From contig NZ_CP094656.1 in the NCBI RefSeq assembly GCF_030643805.1, forward strand, positions 2,108,001 to 2,172,000: a DNA stretch of 64,000 nucleotides, read 5' to 3'. This stretch comes from Alkalihalobacillus sp. AL-G (GTDB taxonomy: Bacteria > Bacillota > Bacilli > Bacillales > Fictibacillaceae). Positions 16,151 to 25,348 of the stretch are shown piece after piece. Under the pieces are notes generated by a model. That model searched no databases, was not told where the DNA came from, and was given only the letters and a program-made list of their open reading frames with translations. Each line of letters begins with the position of its first letter. The stretch's first letter is position 1. The position numbers were made by a program, and so were the translations under genes.

Positions 16151-16212
16151 ACGTCGAATGTAACCAATAGGCAAATGTAACAAGATTCTCACTTTTTACA
16201 CAACAAAATGAT

Positions 16213-16225
16213 TCTCATTATGAGA
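16213..16225. promoter_or_regulatory. 13-base perfect palindrome upstream of ypjP
   Basis: TCTCAT-T-ATGAGA lies about 45 bases before the ypjP start, within TTCTCATTATGAGATAAT. It recalls metal-regulator boxes in size but does not fit the Fur, PerR or Zur consensus well. Function unproven. Confidence 0.3.
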
Positions 16226-16268
16226 TAATAGATAAAGTTGAAGTAACGAAAAAGCAGGTGGATAGAAT

Positions 16269-16910
16269 ATGCCCAAATGGTTACGTAAAACACTCGTCGT
16301 ATTAATAACAGTATTCACGTTAGGAACCGTTTCACCACCACCACACCTCCTGGCAGACAGTAATAAAGAAGACTCGAAAAAGGCAGCTAGCGATTACATA
16401 CAGAGTCATCAAGATCCGATTACTTCTGAAGAACAAGAAGAAATAGATCTGTACTCGAATAGTTGGGAAGAAGTTGCAGCCTCTATCGATAGTACTGAGC
16501 AATTGCAGGACGCATTCGTAGCTCATACCGTTTATCAGGCGCATCACCAAACGATACAGAAATTCGGTACAAAAATTGAACAAAAGCGTGGGGAAGAGTT
16601 CCGTTCGATCATCCTTCCAAAGATTGAAGAAACGATCGCACAATTGAGTAGTCAAATTGATGAGGAAACACTTAGAAATTTAGGAATTACAGATAAGCCG
16701 ACCAAAGGAAAAGGTGAAAAAATCTTCCATATTATGAATCGAGAATCGGGTGAGGATGTTTTCCGCCTCCATGTTCGTAGAGAACACCCTCCTGGCCAAG
16801 GCTTTTGGTTCTCCTTTCACTATCATGCCTCTAGCGATCAGTTTGCCGAGCATCATGAATTAGGAAGTATTTATTGGGATCAAAACACACCACCCAATTG
16901 GATGAGCTAA
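16269..16910 (+). CDS. ypjP: YpjP-like secreted or membrane-anchored protein
   Basis: 213 residues: an N-terminal signal or anchor (WLRKTLVVLITVFTLGTVSP), a charged helical middle, and a His-rich C-terminal part (HYHASSDQFAEHHELGSIYW) that could bind a metal. Length, N-terminus and position just before thyA-dfrA match B. subtilis YpjP, whose function is unknown. Start ATG follows AGGTGG. It ends at its own terminator, so it is not in the thyA operon despite the neighbourhood. Confidence 0.8.
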   Translation: MPKWLRKTLVVLITVFTLGTVSPPPHLLADSNKEDSKKAASDYIQSHQDPITSEEQEEIDLYSNSWEEVAASIDSTEQLQDAFVAHTVYQAHHQTIQKFGTKIEQKRGEEFRSIILPKIEETIAQLSSQIDEETLRNLGITDKPTKGKGEKIFHIMNRESGEDVFRLHVRREHPPGQGFWFSFHYHASSDQFAEHHELGSIYWDQNTPPNWMS

Positions 16911-16915
16911 ACGAT

Positions 16916-16952
16916 ATCGGAGCTGACGAATTAAAGTCGGCTCCGATTTATT
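16916..16952 (+). terminator. Terminator after ypjP
   Basis: ATCGGAGC (16916-16923) with inner GAC/GTC pairs with GCTCCGAT (16940-16947), followed by TTATTGTTT. Confidence 0.8.
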
Positions 16953-17021
16953 GTTTCTACACGAAATTCCACATGCTATAATTAATTCAGGTTACATACT
17001 TTGTTGAAAGAGAGGGGTAGC

Positions 17022-17816
17022 ATGCAACAATACTTAGATTTATGTCGACATATATTAGAAAATGGTTCAAAAAAAGAGGATCGTACAGGCACAGGAACGG
17101 TTAGTGTTTTCGGGTATCAAATGCGTTTTGATCTTCAAGAGGGTTTTCCGATGATCACAACAAAAAAGTTACACCTAAAGTCAATCATTCATGAGCTGCT
17201 CTGGTTTTTAAATGGGGATACCAACGTTAAGTATCTTCAGGATAATGGAGTTCGAATCTGGAACGAATGGGCTGACGAGAACGGTGACCTCGGTCCGGTT
17301 TACGGAAAACAATGGCGTTCGTGGACAAAACCAGATGGCGGAACGGTGGATCAGATTACGAGAGTTGTTGAAGAGATCAAGAAAAATCCTGATTCAAGAC
17401 GGCTTGTCGTCAATGCATGGAACGCAGGCGAGTTGGATGAAATGGCATTAACGCCATGTCATTGCCTGTTCCAGTTTTATGTATCCGATGGGAAATTATC
17501 GTGTCAGTTATACCAGCGCAGCGCGGACACATTTTTAGGAGTACCGTTTAACATTGCATCGTATGCTTTGCTTACGACGATGATTGCACAGGTTTGTGAC
17601 CTTGAGCCTGGTGAGTTTGTCCATACGTTTGGAGATGCTCACATTTACCTGAATCATCTTGAACAGGTTGAATTACAGCTTTCCAGAGAACTAAGACAAC
17701 TACCTACAATGAAAATCAATCCAGAAGTGAAGTCGATTTTTGATTTCAAATTCGAGGATTTCACACTCGAAAACTATGATCCTCATCCTCATATAAAAGG
17801 TGCTGTATCAGTATGA
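17022..17816 (+). CDS. thyA: Thymidylate synthase (ThyA type)
   Basis: 264 residues, the standard length of the short ThyA form. It methylates dUMP to dTMP using methylene-tetrahydrofolate, producing dihydrofolate. Catalytic Cys146 lies in [13 protein letters not shown]; the dUMP phosphate arginines ([10 protein letters not shown]) and the folate region (YLNHLEQV) are intact. ATG 17022 follows GAGAGGGG; the frame extends seven codons upstream to a TTG without a ribosome site. Its last four bases overlap the dfrA start, so the enzyme that makes dihydrofolate is translationally coupled to the enzyme that recycles it. Confidence 0.97.
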   Translation: MQQYLDLCRHILENGSKKEDRTGTGTVSVFGYQMRFDLQEGFPMITTKKLHLKSIIHELLWFLNGDTNVKYLQDNGVRIWNEWADENGDLGPVYGKQWRSWTKPDGGTVDQITRVVEEIKKNPDSRRLVVNAWNAGELDEMALTPCHCLFQFYVSDGKLSCQLYQRSADTFLGVPFNIASYALLTTMIAQVCDLEPGEFVHTFGDAHIYLNHLEQVELQLSRELRQLPTMKINPEVKSIFDFKFEDFTLENYDPHPHIKGAVSV

Positions 17817-18295
17817 TTTCACTATTAGTTGCTGTCGGAAAAAACCAGGTGATGGGTAAAGATAACGATCTTCCATGGCATTTACCTGAGGATTTGAAGT
17901 GGTTCAAAAAGGTATCGATGGGCCATACGATCATTATGGGACGGAAAACGTATGAATCAATTGGCAAGCCGCTGCCAGGTCGGAAAAATGTAATCGTGAC
18001 CACGAATAAAAGCTATGAAGCTGAAGGTTGTATCGTAACTCATTCGATTGATGAAGCGCTTGAACAAAATGGCGAAGAGCAAATTGTTATCGGGGGAGCA
18101 CAAATCTTCGAACAGGTGCTACCGAAAACGGATCGGATTTACTTCACCTACATTGATGCTGATTTTGACGGTGACACGTACTTTCCTGAAATTGATGAAT
18201 CCGACTGGAAGGTTTCATCGAAGGAGAAGGGGATTAAAAACGAAAAAAATCCTTATGACTATTATTTTATCGTTTACGATCGAAAACAAATGTAA
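17813..18295 (+). CDS. dfrA: Dihydrofolate reductase
   Basis: 160 residues, full length. It reduces dihydrofolate to tetrahydrofolate with NADPH and is the target of trimethoprim. The catalytic acid Asp27 is in [12 protein letters not shown], and the NADPH-binding segments [10 protein letters not shown] and [11 protein letters not shown] are present. The ATG overlaps the thyA stop (ATGA at 17813-17816), so no separate ribosome site is needed. A hairpin terminator follows. Confidence 0.97.
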   Translation: MISLLVAVGKNQVMGKDNDLPWHLPEDLKWFKKVSMGHTIIMGRKTYESIGKPLPGRKNVIVTTNKSYEAEGCIVTHSIDEALEQNGEEQIVIGGAQIFEQVLPKTDRIYFTYIDADFDGDTYFPEIDESDWKVSSKEKGIKNEKNPYDYYFIVYDRKQM

Positions 18296-18311
18296 TTTAA
18301 TGCTTTATAGT

Positions 18312-18346
18312 GGGAGGAGATCGAACCAAAGCCCTCCCTTTATATT
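18312..18346 (+). terminator. Terminator of the thyA-dfrA operon
   Basis: GGGAGG (18312-18317) pairs with CCTCCC (18333-18338), followed by TTTATATTTT. Confidence 0.65.
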
Positions 18347-18431
18347 TTATATTCTTATAAATAAATTTCACGTACCGTACTCCTTTTATAAAAATATAAT
18401 AGTATAAAAAGATGGGTAAGAGGAGGTTAAG

Positions 18432-18950
18432 ATGAAAAAACGATCAATATCCATATTTATAGAACGCGTACAACTTGAAGAAGTGGAAGCGTTCCGCAAA
18501 AAATTCGACTACTTATATTCTGTCATCCCTCCTCACATTACATTGGTTTTTCCATTTGAGAGTAAACTGACAACTGAGGAGTGCATCGAACATCTCTCTC
18601 AAACGTTAAAAAAAGTGCAACCATTTTCAATCACACTTAATGACTTCCATATTGCTGATGATCATTGTCTTTTTTATCTAGTAGACGAGGGAAAAGAACA
18701 AATCTGCGCAATACATAATCGGTTATACACAAAAAAATTAGTACAGTACCAGTCGGAAAATCAGACGTACATTCCACATGTAACGATTGGACGCTTTATT
18801 AGTCAAATTGAAGCTTCTGAGGCTTTGGAGCTTGCAAAACAAACGATTATTGCTAAACAATTCTGGATTAAAAAGATTGTACTTGAAATAATCGGTCCAA
18901 ATGACGATTCAATAGTTGAACATATATTTAAGTTGAATGATAATCAATAA
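18432..18950 (+). CDS. 2H phosphoesterase (2'-5' RNA ligase-like)
   Basis: 172 residues with the two hallmark HxT/S motifs of the 2H superfamily: PPHITLVFPF (near residue 36) and IPHVTIGRF (near residue 120). These place it among 2'-5' RNA ligase or cyclic phosphodiesterase proteins, which act on 2',3'-cyclic phosphates or 2'-5' bonds in RNA ends. Full domain length, no extra parts. The start ATG has AAGAGGAGG upstream. B. subtilis YjcG belongs to the same family but identity to it is not claimed. Natural substrate unknown. Confidence 0.85.
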   Translation: MKKRSISIFIERVQLEEVEAFRKKFDYLYSVIPPHITLVFPFESKLTTEECIEHLSQTLKKVQPFSITLNDFHIADDHCLFYLVDEGKEQICAIHNRLYTKKLVQYQSENQTYIPHVTIGRFISQIEASEALELAKQTIIAKQFWIKKIVLEIIGPNDDSIVEHIFKLNDNQ

Positions 18951-19060
18951 ATACATGGGTCATCTCCTTAGGTTGCATATTGTCGATGTATGAGACTGGA
19001 TACCCTCGTATAAGCTAGAGGAAAAAACTAATATAAAGGCTTTAAAAAAGGGGCAAAATA

Positions 19061-19579
19061 ATGTCGATATCACCAAAAAAAGTTAGAGAATCGCGTACTA
19101 TTAAAAGCAGTCATGTTCTACCTCCTGATACAAACAATCACGGAACATTATTTGGTGGGAAATTGATGGCTTACATCGATGATGTTGCAGCCATTGCAGC
19201 AACGAGACATGCAAGAAAGTATGTCGTCACAGCTTCAAGTGATTCAGTAGACTTTTTACATCCGATCAAGGAAGGCTATTCCGTTTGCCTTGAAGCGTTT
19301 GTATCCTGGAGTCATCGTACTTCAATGGAGGTCTTTGTAAAAGTCGTCTCTGAAAATTTATTAACAGGAGATCGTGAGCTGTGTGCACTATCTTTTTTAA
19401 CATTTGTAGCAATCGACGAAGATGGAAAGCCTACCCCAGTTCCAGGTGTGATACCAGAAACAGAGGAAGAAAAGGGACTCTTTGAAGGGGCCGCAAAACG
19501 GGCTGAACGGCGTAGAAAACGAAGAGACGAGAGTAAACAGTTGGCACAGAATTTCGGTACACAGAAACCGTGGGAATAG
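19061..19579 (+). CDS. ykhA: Acyl-CoA thioesterase (YkhA-like hotdog fold)
   Basis: 172 residues with a single hotdog domain (about 5-130). The motif NHGTLFGGKLMAYIDDVAAIAA is the family's active-site helix, with the Asn and Asp expected to activate water on acyl-CoA. The C-terminal 40 residues are a basic, charged helix (AERRRKRRDESK). Such proteins release fatty acids from acyl-CoA in the cytoplasm. Monocistronic, with a hairpin behind it. Confidence 0.9.
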   Translation: MSISPKKVRESRTIKSSHVLPPDTNNHGTLFGGKLMAYIDDVAAIAATRHARKYVVTASSDSVDFLHPIKEGYSVCLEAFVSWSHRTSMEVFVKVVSENLLTGDRELCALSFLTFVAIDEDGKPTPVPGVIPETEEEKGLFEGAAKRAERRRKRRDESKQLAQNFGTQKPWE

Positions 19580-19588
19580 TCTAAACAA

Positions 19589-19619
19589 ACCGGGTCATCC
19601 TATATTGGGATGAGCCGGT
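19589..19619. terminator. Hairpin between convergent genes
   Basis: ACCGG..TCATCC (19589-19600) pairs with GGATGA..CCGGT (19608-19619) around one G-G mismatch. Only a weak T-run follows on the plus strand. Confidence 0.6.
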
Positions 19620-19626
19620 TGAATTA

Positions 19627-19971
19627 TTATCGATCTCGAGCGTTTTCTTCTAATTTAGGTAGAATGTTCATTTTCTCAATTTCAAATTTAGTTGTGGCTG
19701 TCCCATGTGTATAGATCCATTTATAAATTTGAACCAATTTACCGAATGTGATCCGTCTATGTTCGTCAACTTCTACCTCTTTAAAGTGTGTGAGGTTAAA
19801 AAAGTCCTCCTTTTCAACATCTTCTGCCGAATCGAACTCTTTGACAGCTATTCTAAAACGGTTTAATTCTTCGTCTGATACTGCCACTTCAAATAATTGC
19901 AGCCGTATATCTGTATTTACGGGAAGGATATCTCCTTTTGGTGACACGTAGTACGTATTTCGGTTTGTCAT
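19627..19971 (-). CDS. Conserved-looking small protein of unknown function
   Basis: 114 residues, hydrophilic, no signal or membrane segment. Alternating strands and acidic helices suggest one small globular domain (YYVSPKGDILPVNTDIRLQL, then EEVDEHRRITFGKLVQIYKW). GAGGTG nine bases before the ATG supports translation. I do not recognise the family. It converges on the thioesterase gene and is divergent from the histidine kinase at 20226. Confidence 0.65.
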   Translation of the reverse strand: MTNRNTYYVSPKGDILPVNTDIRLQLFEVAVSDEELNRFRIAVKEFDSAEDVEKEDFFNLTHFKEVEVDEHRRITFGKLVQIYKWIYTHGTATTKFEIEKMNILPKLEENARDR

Positions 19972-20225
19972 ATTGAAAACACCTCATTCCTTCATTTATA
20001 TGTACCATACCCCTCATTGGAAGTTCCTTAAACGTATCGCTAAAGGGATGTGCATTATCAAACACAACCAGTACATTCAGCATAAATAAATTTACGTAAA
20101 TGGGTCCGGCAACTGTAACAATCAATGGGTAAACCAAATTTCAATAAATTAGAATAAAGGGATTTAGCGTAATTTGTCAAACTATGTATATAAAGCTGGA
20201 AATTTGATGATGGTGAGGTTAAGTT

Positions 20226-21728
20226 ATGTCGATCAATGAACAAGTAAATGCTGCAATACATACAGATTTTGATGGAAAAGCGGAACTAGCTATGGATCAT
20301 TCATTCTGGGAATCATTCATCGACCATTCAGCTGATGCTATTGGTCTGTTCGATCTCGACGGTAATATTTTAAAACTGAATAAAGCGACTGAGACAGTCT
20401 TTGGCTACTCTAGGGAAGAGCTGATAGGGAACAAGGTTGTGACCATTCCTGATGAAAGCTACAGGGAAGAAGTAGTGGATTTACAAAATAGAGTTAAAGC
20501 TGGGGAATCGATAAAAGATTTTGAAACCTTACGCAAAAAGAAGGATGGAACAATCATTGATGTCAGTATCACCTATTCACCAGTAATGGCTCAAAACGGC
20601 AAGGTTATCGCAATGGCCAACATTCTCAGGGATATAACTTCACAAAAAAAGGCAAGAGAGGAATTACAAAAAAGCGAGGCAAAATATAGACTGATCGCAG
20701 AAAACACAGCGGACCTCATTCGAATATTGAATTTGGATGGACAAATCATATATGCATCACCATCACATGTGAGGACACTAGGAAGAGATTCTAAGTATTA
20801 TGAACGTATTCGCGATTTCAGTTTTATCCATCCCCATGATTTGCCTGTAATCGGAGAACAATTTCAGTCGATGATCATAGATAAGAGTCCGATCCATCTA
20901 GAATATCGGGAGCTTCATAACGATGGTCACTGGGTGTCATTAGAAGCTCACTGTACACCAGTCATTAATGAAACAAACCGAATCGATTCCATCGTGATGG
21001 TCGTTCGTGACCAGACTGAACGAAAACATACGGAAGAATTGCTGCGAAACTCCGATAAGCTTGCGGTAATTGGACAGATGGCAGCCAGTATCGCACATGA
21101 AATCAGGAATCCATTAACTTCTCTGAAAGGCTTCCTTCAATTTCTGCATTCCAATAGCGGGCGAGGGACAAAGCATTATTATGAATTGATGTTGTCTGAA
21201 TTAGAGCGCATCAATTTAATCGTTAGTGAATTTTTACTTTTAGCAAAACCCCAGGTTGTCAGATTTCAAAAGACGTGTATCAAGAGATTATTAGACCATA
21301 TCCTTACCTTAATTAATACACAGGCGATTGAAGAAAATATTGAAATTGAAACAAGTTTTGCAGAACGGCTTCCTGAGATCGAATGTGACGAAAACCAATT
21401 GAAACAAGCATTCTTAAACTATCTGAAGAATGCAATTGAGGCATCTGAACCAGGCGGGAAAATTGTAGTTACGATCGATTCAGATGATCACTTTCTTAAA
21501 GTGAAGGTTGTCGATCACGGTCACGGGATGCCAAAAGACACCTTTTCTAAAATAGGGATGCCATTTTTTACAACAAAGAGGAAAGGCACAGGACTTGGCC
21601 TAATGATCAGTCAAAAAATCATTGCGAACCATAAAGGTTCCGTGGAATTTGATAGTAAACAAAACAACGGTACAACTGTAACGATTTCCTTACCAGTAAC
21701 TCGTACAATCTATGTAAAAGAAGAGTGA
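20226..21728 (+). CDS. PAS-domain sensor histidine kinase, phosphorelay type
   Basis: 500 residues with no membrane segment. PAS domain 1 spans about 28-145 and PAS domain 2 about 150-270, each ending in a PAC-like motif (ANILRDITSQKKA; VMVVRDQTERKH). The HisKA helix has phospho-accepting His291 in SIAHEIRNPLTSLKGFL. The ATPase domain shows N box NYLKNAIEAS, G1 DHGHGMP, F box PFFTTKRKGTGLGLM. There is no receiver-domain partner nearby, and the soluble multi-PAS form is that of the KinA/KinE sporulation kinases that feed Spo0F. kapB being in the same window fits but proves nothing. Confidence 0.9.
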   Translation: MSINEQVNAAIHTDFDGKAELAMDHSFWESFIDHSADAIGLFDLDGNILKLNKATETVFGYSREELIGNKVVTIPDESYREEVVDLQNRVKAGESIKDFETLRKKKDGTIIDVSITYSPVMAQNGKVIAMANILRDITSQKKAREELQKSEAKYRLIAENTADLIRILNLDGQIIYASPSHVRTLGRDSKYYERIRDFSFIHPHDLPVIGEQFQSMIIDKSPIHLEYRELHNDGHWVSLEAHCTPVINETNRIDSIVMVVRDQTERKHTEELLRNSDKLAVIGQMAASIAHEIRNPLTSLKGFLQFLHSNSGRGTKHYYELMLSELERINLIVSEFLLLAKPQVVRFQKTCIKRLLDHILTLINTQAIEENIEIETSFAERLPEIECDENQLKQAFLNYLKNAIEASEPGGKIVVTIDSDDHFLKVKVVDHGHGMPKDTFSKIGMPFFTTKRKGTGLGLMISQKIIANHKGSVEFDSKQNNGTTVTISLPVTRTIYVKEE

Positions 21729-21768
21729 TATAAAAGGAGTAAGTCCTTTTATATCACTCTATTTGTTT
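21722..21768. terminator. Bidirectional terminator, 17-bp perfect stem
   Basis: AGAGTGATATAAAAGGA (21722-21738) pairs perfectly with TCCTTTTATATCACTCT (21744-21760), loop GTAAG. It overlaps the kinase stop codon and serves the convergent peptidase gene as well. Confidence 0.92.
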
Positions 21769-22824
21769 CTATTCAAGTGGTTTTAAGTTTTCGTTTCCTT
21801 GTAGTGATAGGATCATTTCTGTAATTAAAGTAATCTCCTCGCTGATATCCTTTAAGCTTGCTGTTTCAACGGGGGAGTGCATGTATCGGAGCGGAAGGGA
21901 TACCAGTGCAATCGGAACACCTTCACCGGTTAAACGCATTTTATCCGCATCTGTACCTGTAACCCTCGGAGTCAGCTCATATTGAAGATTGATCTCCTGC
22001 TTTCTCGCAGTTTCCTCAAGCAGGTTGTTTATTTTGTAATGGATTGGAGCGCCTTTCGCAAGGACTGGTCCATCGTCTAATCGAATATCACCGTGCTTAT
22101 TTCGATTGACACCTGGATAATCTGTTGCAAACGTTACATCAACTGCAAGAGCGAAGTTCGGTTTGATCTTCGAGGCAGCGAAGTATGCTCCGCCCATATT
22201 TGTTTCCTCGTTTACAGTACTAACTGCATAAACACCCACATTCGGATTTTTTTCAGCAACATTACGTAGAACTTCAGCAACGATAAACGCGCCTGTTCTG
22301 TTGTCAAGGCCCCTGCCACTGATACGGTTGTTCATTAAAAATTCCACGTCTCGTTTATAGATCACCAGATCGCCAACCTGGACGTACTGTTCGACCTCGT
22401 CTTTACTCTTTGCACCACAGTCGATATAAAGGTCTTCAAACTCAAATTTTTCCTTTATACCTCCATGATGTTCGGCATTTACACCGATTACTCCAGTGAC
22501 CGTTTTCTTATATCCGAGTATCTCAACCTTCATTCCAATAGCCGGCTTATGACTGATTCCACCTAGTTTAGTGAAATGTATGTAACCGTTTTCATCAATT
22601 CGATTGATGATAAAGCCGATTTCATCACAGTGCCCGGCTAAAAGCACTTTAAATGGAGCATCAGGATTTACGACACCGGTTACATTTCCAGCATGATCTG
22701 TTTCAATTATGTCTGCAAATTTTTCAACATATTTAATCCACTTCCGCTGTATTGCCATTTCGAATCCAGATGGGGAAGGGGTTGAAAGCAGTTCTTTTAA
22801 GAATTTTTGCGATTTCTCGTTCAT
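21769..22824 (-). CDS. M42 family aminopeptidase (YtoP/PepA-like)
   Basis: 351 residues from the ATG at 22824 (AGGAGG four to six bases upstream); the 45-codon open extension to 22959 lacks a ribosome site. M42 enzymes are two-zinc, tetrahedral cytosolic aminopeptidases. Metal and catalytic motifs: LLAGHCDEIGFII, SGRGLDNRTGAFI (bridging Asp), STVNEETNMGGA (Glu-Glu pair) and ALAVDVTFATDYPG, with a final His in PLRYMHSPVETA. The family includes glutamyl aminopeptidase and some endoglucanase-labelled proteins; exact specificity is unknown. Role: finishing peptide degradation to amino acids. Confidence 0.92.
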   Translation of the reverse strand: MNEKSQKFLKELLSTPSPSGFEMAIQRKWIKYVEKFADIIETDHAGNVTGVVNPDAPFKVLLAGHCDEIGFIINRIDENGYIHFTKLGGISHKPAIGMKVEILGYKKTVTGVIGVNAEHHGGIKEKFEFEDLYIDCGAKSKDEVEQYVQVGDLVIYKRDVEFLMNNRISGRGLDNRTGAFIVAEVLRNVAEKNPNVGVYAVSTVNEETNMGGAYFAASKIKPNFALAVDVTFATDYPGVNRNKHGDIRLDDGPVLAKGAPIHYKINNLLEETARKQEINLQYELTPRVTGTDADKMRLTGEGVPIALVSLPLRYMHSPVETASLKDISEEITLITEMILSLQGNENLKPLE

Positions 22825-23001
22825 GAAGAGCCTCCTAATCGTCTGATTACCTATTCCATCATACCGAAAATCAGTCCGAAAAACAAAGTGATTAATATGA
22901 AGATTCAAATTTTCAATGTGCTCAGCGGTTGTCCATGTCGATGGTGTGTGACTCGACATATGGTATTAAGAACGTTAACGAATATTGATAGGTGAAATGC
23001 C

Positions 23002-23643
23002 ATGAACACTAACAAATTGGAATACGTTGCTCTTGGAGATTCACTAACACTTGGAACAGGAACACTGATAGCTCCCGGGTTTGTGCCTAGGTATGTAGAG
23101 TCTATTCAACAGACTTTACACAAGAACGTGGTTAAAAATGTTTTTGCGAAGAATGGAGCGACTTCAAAGGATATCTTGACAGCTTTATCAAGACAAAACG
23201 TACAAAATGCCATTCAGGATGCCGATATCATCACGATAAGCGCAGGTGGAAATGATCTAGTTCGGGCTGCTAGATCGTACATTTCAACCAAACAGACAAA
23301 GTTTTTTGAAGAGGTTTTTAAAGAGTGCATGAAAAACATTTCAGCGATCCTGACGAAAATCTTCGAATTGAAAATAGCAGGCAAGTATCCATATATCATA
23401 CGTTTGATCGGATTGTATAATCCATTTCCATTTATCGTGTTTAGTGATGATTGGGTTCAAGCCTTTAACAGGTACTTAAACAGTTTTAAAGAGAACAATA
23501 TTGAGGTGGCTGATGTTTATCCATCGTTTAAAAAGAGGGGACGTAAAGTGTTATCGATTGATGGTCTACATCCAAATGGAAAGGGCTATGAAATTATTGC
23601 AAATGAATTGATAAAGCTCGGGTTTGAACCACTTTATTATTAG
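23002..23643 (+). CDS. SGNH/GDSL-type esterase or lipase
   Basis: 213 residues showing all four SGNH blocks: block I ALGDSLTLGTG (nucleophile Ser), Gly in FAKNGATSKD, Asn in SAGGNDLVRAA, and block V DGLHPNGKGY with the catalytic Asp and His. No clear signal peptide, so it may act in the cytoplasm, although B. subtilis YpmR-type homologues often have an anchor. It presumably hydrolyses ester bonds in lipids or acylated carbohydrates. AGGTGA six bases before the ATG. Confidence 0.88.
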   Translation: MNTNKLEYVALGDSLTLGTGTLIAPGFVPRYVESIQQTLHKNVVKNVFAKNGATSKDILTALSRQNVQNAIQDADIITISAGGNDLVRAARSYISTKQTKFFEEVFKECMKNISAILTKIFELKIAGKYPYIIRLIGLYNPFPFIVFSDDWVQAFNRYLNSFKENNIEVADVYPSFKKRGRKVLSIDGLHPNGKGYEIIANELIKLGFEPLYY

Positions 23644-23645
23644 AA

Positions 23646-23697
23646 AAGGACTGAACTTGTTTGGATGGAAGATATCCCGTCCAAAAGTCCAGTCCAG
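23646..23697. terminator. Two-part hairpin between convergent genes
   Basis: GGACT/AGTCC outside and TTGGA-GG/CC-TCCAA inside. No T-tract is seen on either strand, so it is only a probable terminator. Confidence 0.4.
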
Positions 23698-23707
23698 TTA
23701 CATACCA

Positions 23708-24556
23708 TTATGAGGCTACTTCATTCTTAGATTCAGCTATTTTCATATTTACCTCATGCAACGTAATCTCGGGCCGTGAACCTACTCGGATATTAAATCC
23801 AGTTTGTCCAAGTCCCTCACTGATGTAAAATGGCTTTCCGTTCATGTGGTGTAGTCCTTTTACCATGTTTAAACGGACAAGCTTACCCATTTTAATTAAA
23901 TGGTAAGGCTTTGGCCAGTGTATTTGGCCGCCGTGGAAATGACCTGATAACAAATAGTCATATGGGGTCTCTTTCATATTGAGCACAACATTCGGGTCGT
24001 GTGTAAGAACAAGGTTGAACCCAGTTTCCGGCAAGTTCTTATACGCTTTGTCCAAGTCGCTATGACCTGTACCGAAATTATCGATTCCGATTAAATTGAC
24101 GGACATTCCGTTTATATCGATCGTATTGTTTTCGTTACGGAGTGTTCTACAATCATGCTCTCGAAGGGTTTTTTCTAATGTGGAAAAATGATCCTTATTC
24201 AAGACATAATCATGGTTCCCAAACACGGCATACGTTCCGTATGTTGGATTTAAACACTGAAATACTTTCAAATATTGAGGTAATTTAGAAAGGCTTCGTT
24301 TCCGATCCAAAAAATCACCGGTTAATGCTATAAGGTCGATTGGCTCCCCTTGCAATGATTCAAAAAGCTGTTCTGGTGTAATAGAGATATTTTCTAAATG
24401 CATATCAGAAATATGCAATATGTTCAGTTTCGAAGTCGTTTCACGTTCAGGGGAATTGATTTTTATTCGATTCAGTGTAAACTGATGTGTATTTTTATAA
24501 GCTTTATAAATTCCGAAAAATGCAATGGATAACAACAAAACAATAAGTATATACAT
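23708..24556 (-). CDS. ykoQ: Membrane-anchored metallophosphoesterase (YkoQ-like)
   Basis: 282 residues: an N-terminal membrane helix (ILIVLLLSIAFFGIY) followed by a calcineurin-type phosphoesterase domain with ordered metal motifs ILHISDMHLE, ALTGDFLDRKR, FGNHDYV, LTHDP and LSGHFHGGQ. These bind two metal ions and hydrolyse phosphoesters; family members include UDP-diacylglucosamine and other lipid phosphatases. The next genes match ykoP and ykoN in the same order as in B. subtilis, suggesting a lipid or envelope task. Start at ATG 24556 after GGGAGGGG; a TTG one codon earlier is also open. Confidence 0.88.
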   Translation of the reverse strand: MYILIVLLLSIAFFGIYKAYKNTHQFTLNRIKINSPERETTSKLNILHISDMHLENISITPEQLFESLQGEPIDLIALTGDFLDRKRSLSKLPQYLKVFQCLNPTYGTYAVFGNHDYVLNKDHFSTLEKTLREHDCRTLRNENNTIDINGMSVNLIGIDNFGTGHSDLDKAYKNLPETGFNLVLTHDPNVVLNMKETPYDYLLSGHFHGGQIHWPKPYHLIKMGKLVRLNMVKGLHHMNGKPFYISEGLGQTGFNIRVGSRPEITLHEVNMKIAESKNEVAS

Positions 24557-24639
24557 CAAAAAAATCCCCTCCCTATATACAATTATAGGAATTTATGAGG
24601 GGAATTGGAACCGGTAAATGATGGGAGCTGAACGAAATG

Positions 24640-25200
24640 TCATTGCTGGTAGCGTTCTAATAATTGTTCCCGTGTCATGATTAAATACGTAGGATCAGGT
24701 ATTTTCAACGATTGCGTACTACGAGACGAAGATAATAAGAAGATTGGGTAAAGTGCTGACAGCTTAAACAAACGGTAAATTTTACTTTTAATCGAAAAGG
24801 TTTCAAATCCTAAGCGGTGACATCCTTTATTAAGTAGGGTGATGCCAATGATTCCTTTTATCTGACCAAAATCCGAATGTTTTTGAACATATTCTGCAAC
24901 ATTAGGCAATGATTTTTGGACAAGCCTGTATAAATGACGGGCTTTATAAAGATCATTATTTTGATTGGCCATTGTGCGTAATAACCGTACATTATGCAGA
25001 TGAATCTTAACTAAAACATCGTTTTTGGTAATTGTTGTTCCGTCATTCAAGGTGAGCGAACGACCCTTATAACGGGTTAACCGGACTCGAAAAATACACG
25101 GTTCTTCTTTATCTTTATCTAAGTACGTTAATCGTGTAAACGTGTAATATAAGGGATCAAGTGTTTCCCAAATCGTGAGTGCATATCCTCTGAAATTCAT
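24640..25200 (-). CDS. ykoP: YkoP-like protein
   Basis: 186 residues from ATG 25200, which follows AAGGAG by nine bases; the frame is open 22 codons further but without a site. The protein is basic with some hydrophobic stretches near the C-terminus (LFKLSALYPIFLLSSS) but no convincing multi-pass topology. Its length and position between a YkoQ-like phosphoesterase and a YkoN-like glycosyltransferase match B. subtilis YkoP. Function unknown; context suggests envelope lipid metabolism. Confidence 0.75.
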   Translation of the reverse strand: MNFRGYALTIWETLDPLYYTFTRLTYLDKDKEEPCIFRVRLTRYKGRSLTLNDGTTITKNDVLVKIHLHNVRLLRTMANQNNDLYKARHLYRLVQKSLPNVAEYVQKHSDFGQIKGIIGITLLNKGCHRLGFETFSIKSKIYRLFKLSALYPIFLLSSSRSTQSLKIPDPTYLIMTREQLLERYQQ

Positions 25201-25348
25201 GCTGATATTCTCCTTCAAGATATATGATTCAACAATATTGTTGGTATCTGAAATGCTAATTATCAATGGAAATAAGAGGATGGACGCTCAGTCGAATGAT
25301 TCGAGATAGAACTTCAAACACTAGTTACTAAAAACGGGCTGATTTTTG

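Noticed and set aside
16213-16225. Palindrome considered as a Fur box
   Set aside because: TCTCATTATGAGA does not match the 7-1-7 Fur pattern and ypjP has no known iron link; kept only as an unassigned dyad.
22898-22995. Short frame with a CPCRWC motif, looking like a redox peptide
   Set aside because: No ribosome site, lies in the divergent promoter gap, and only about 32 codons.
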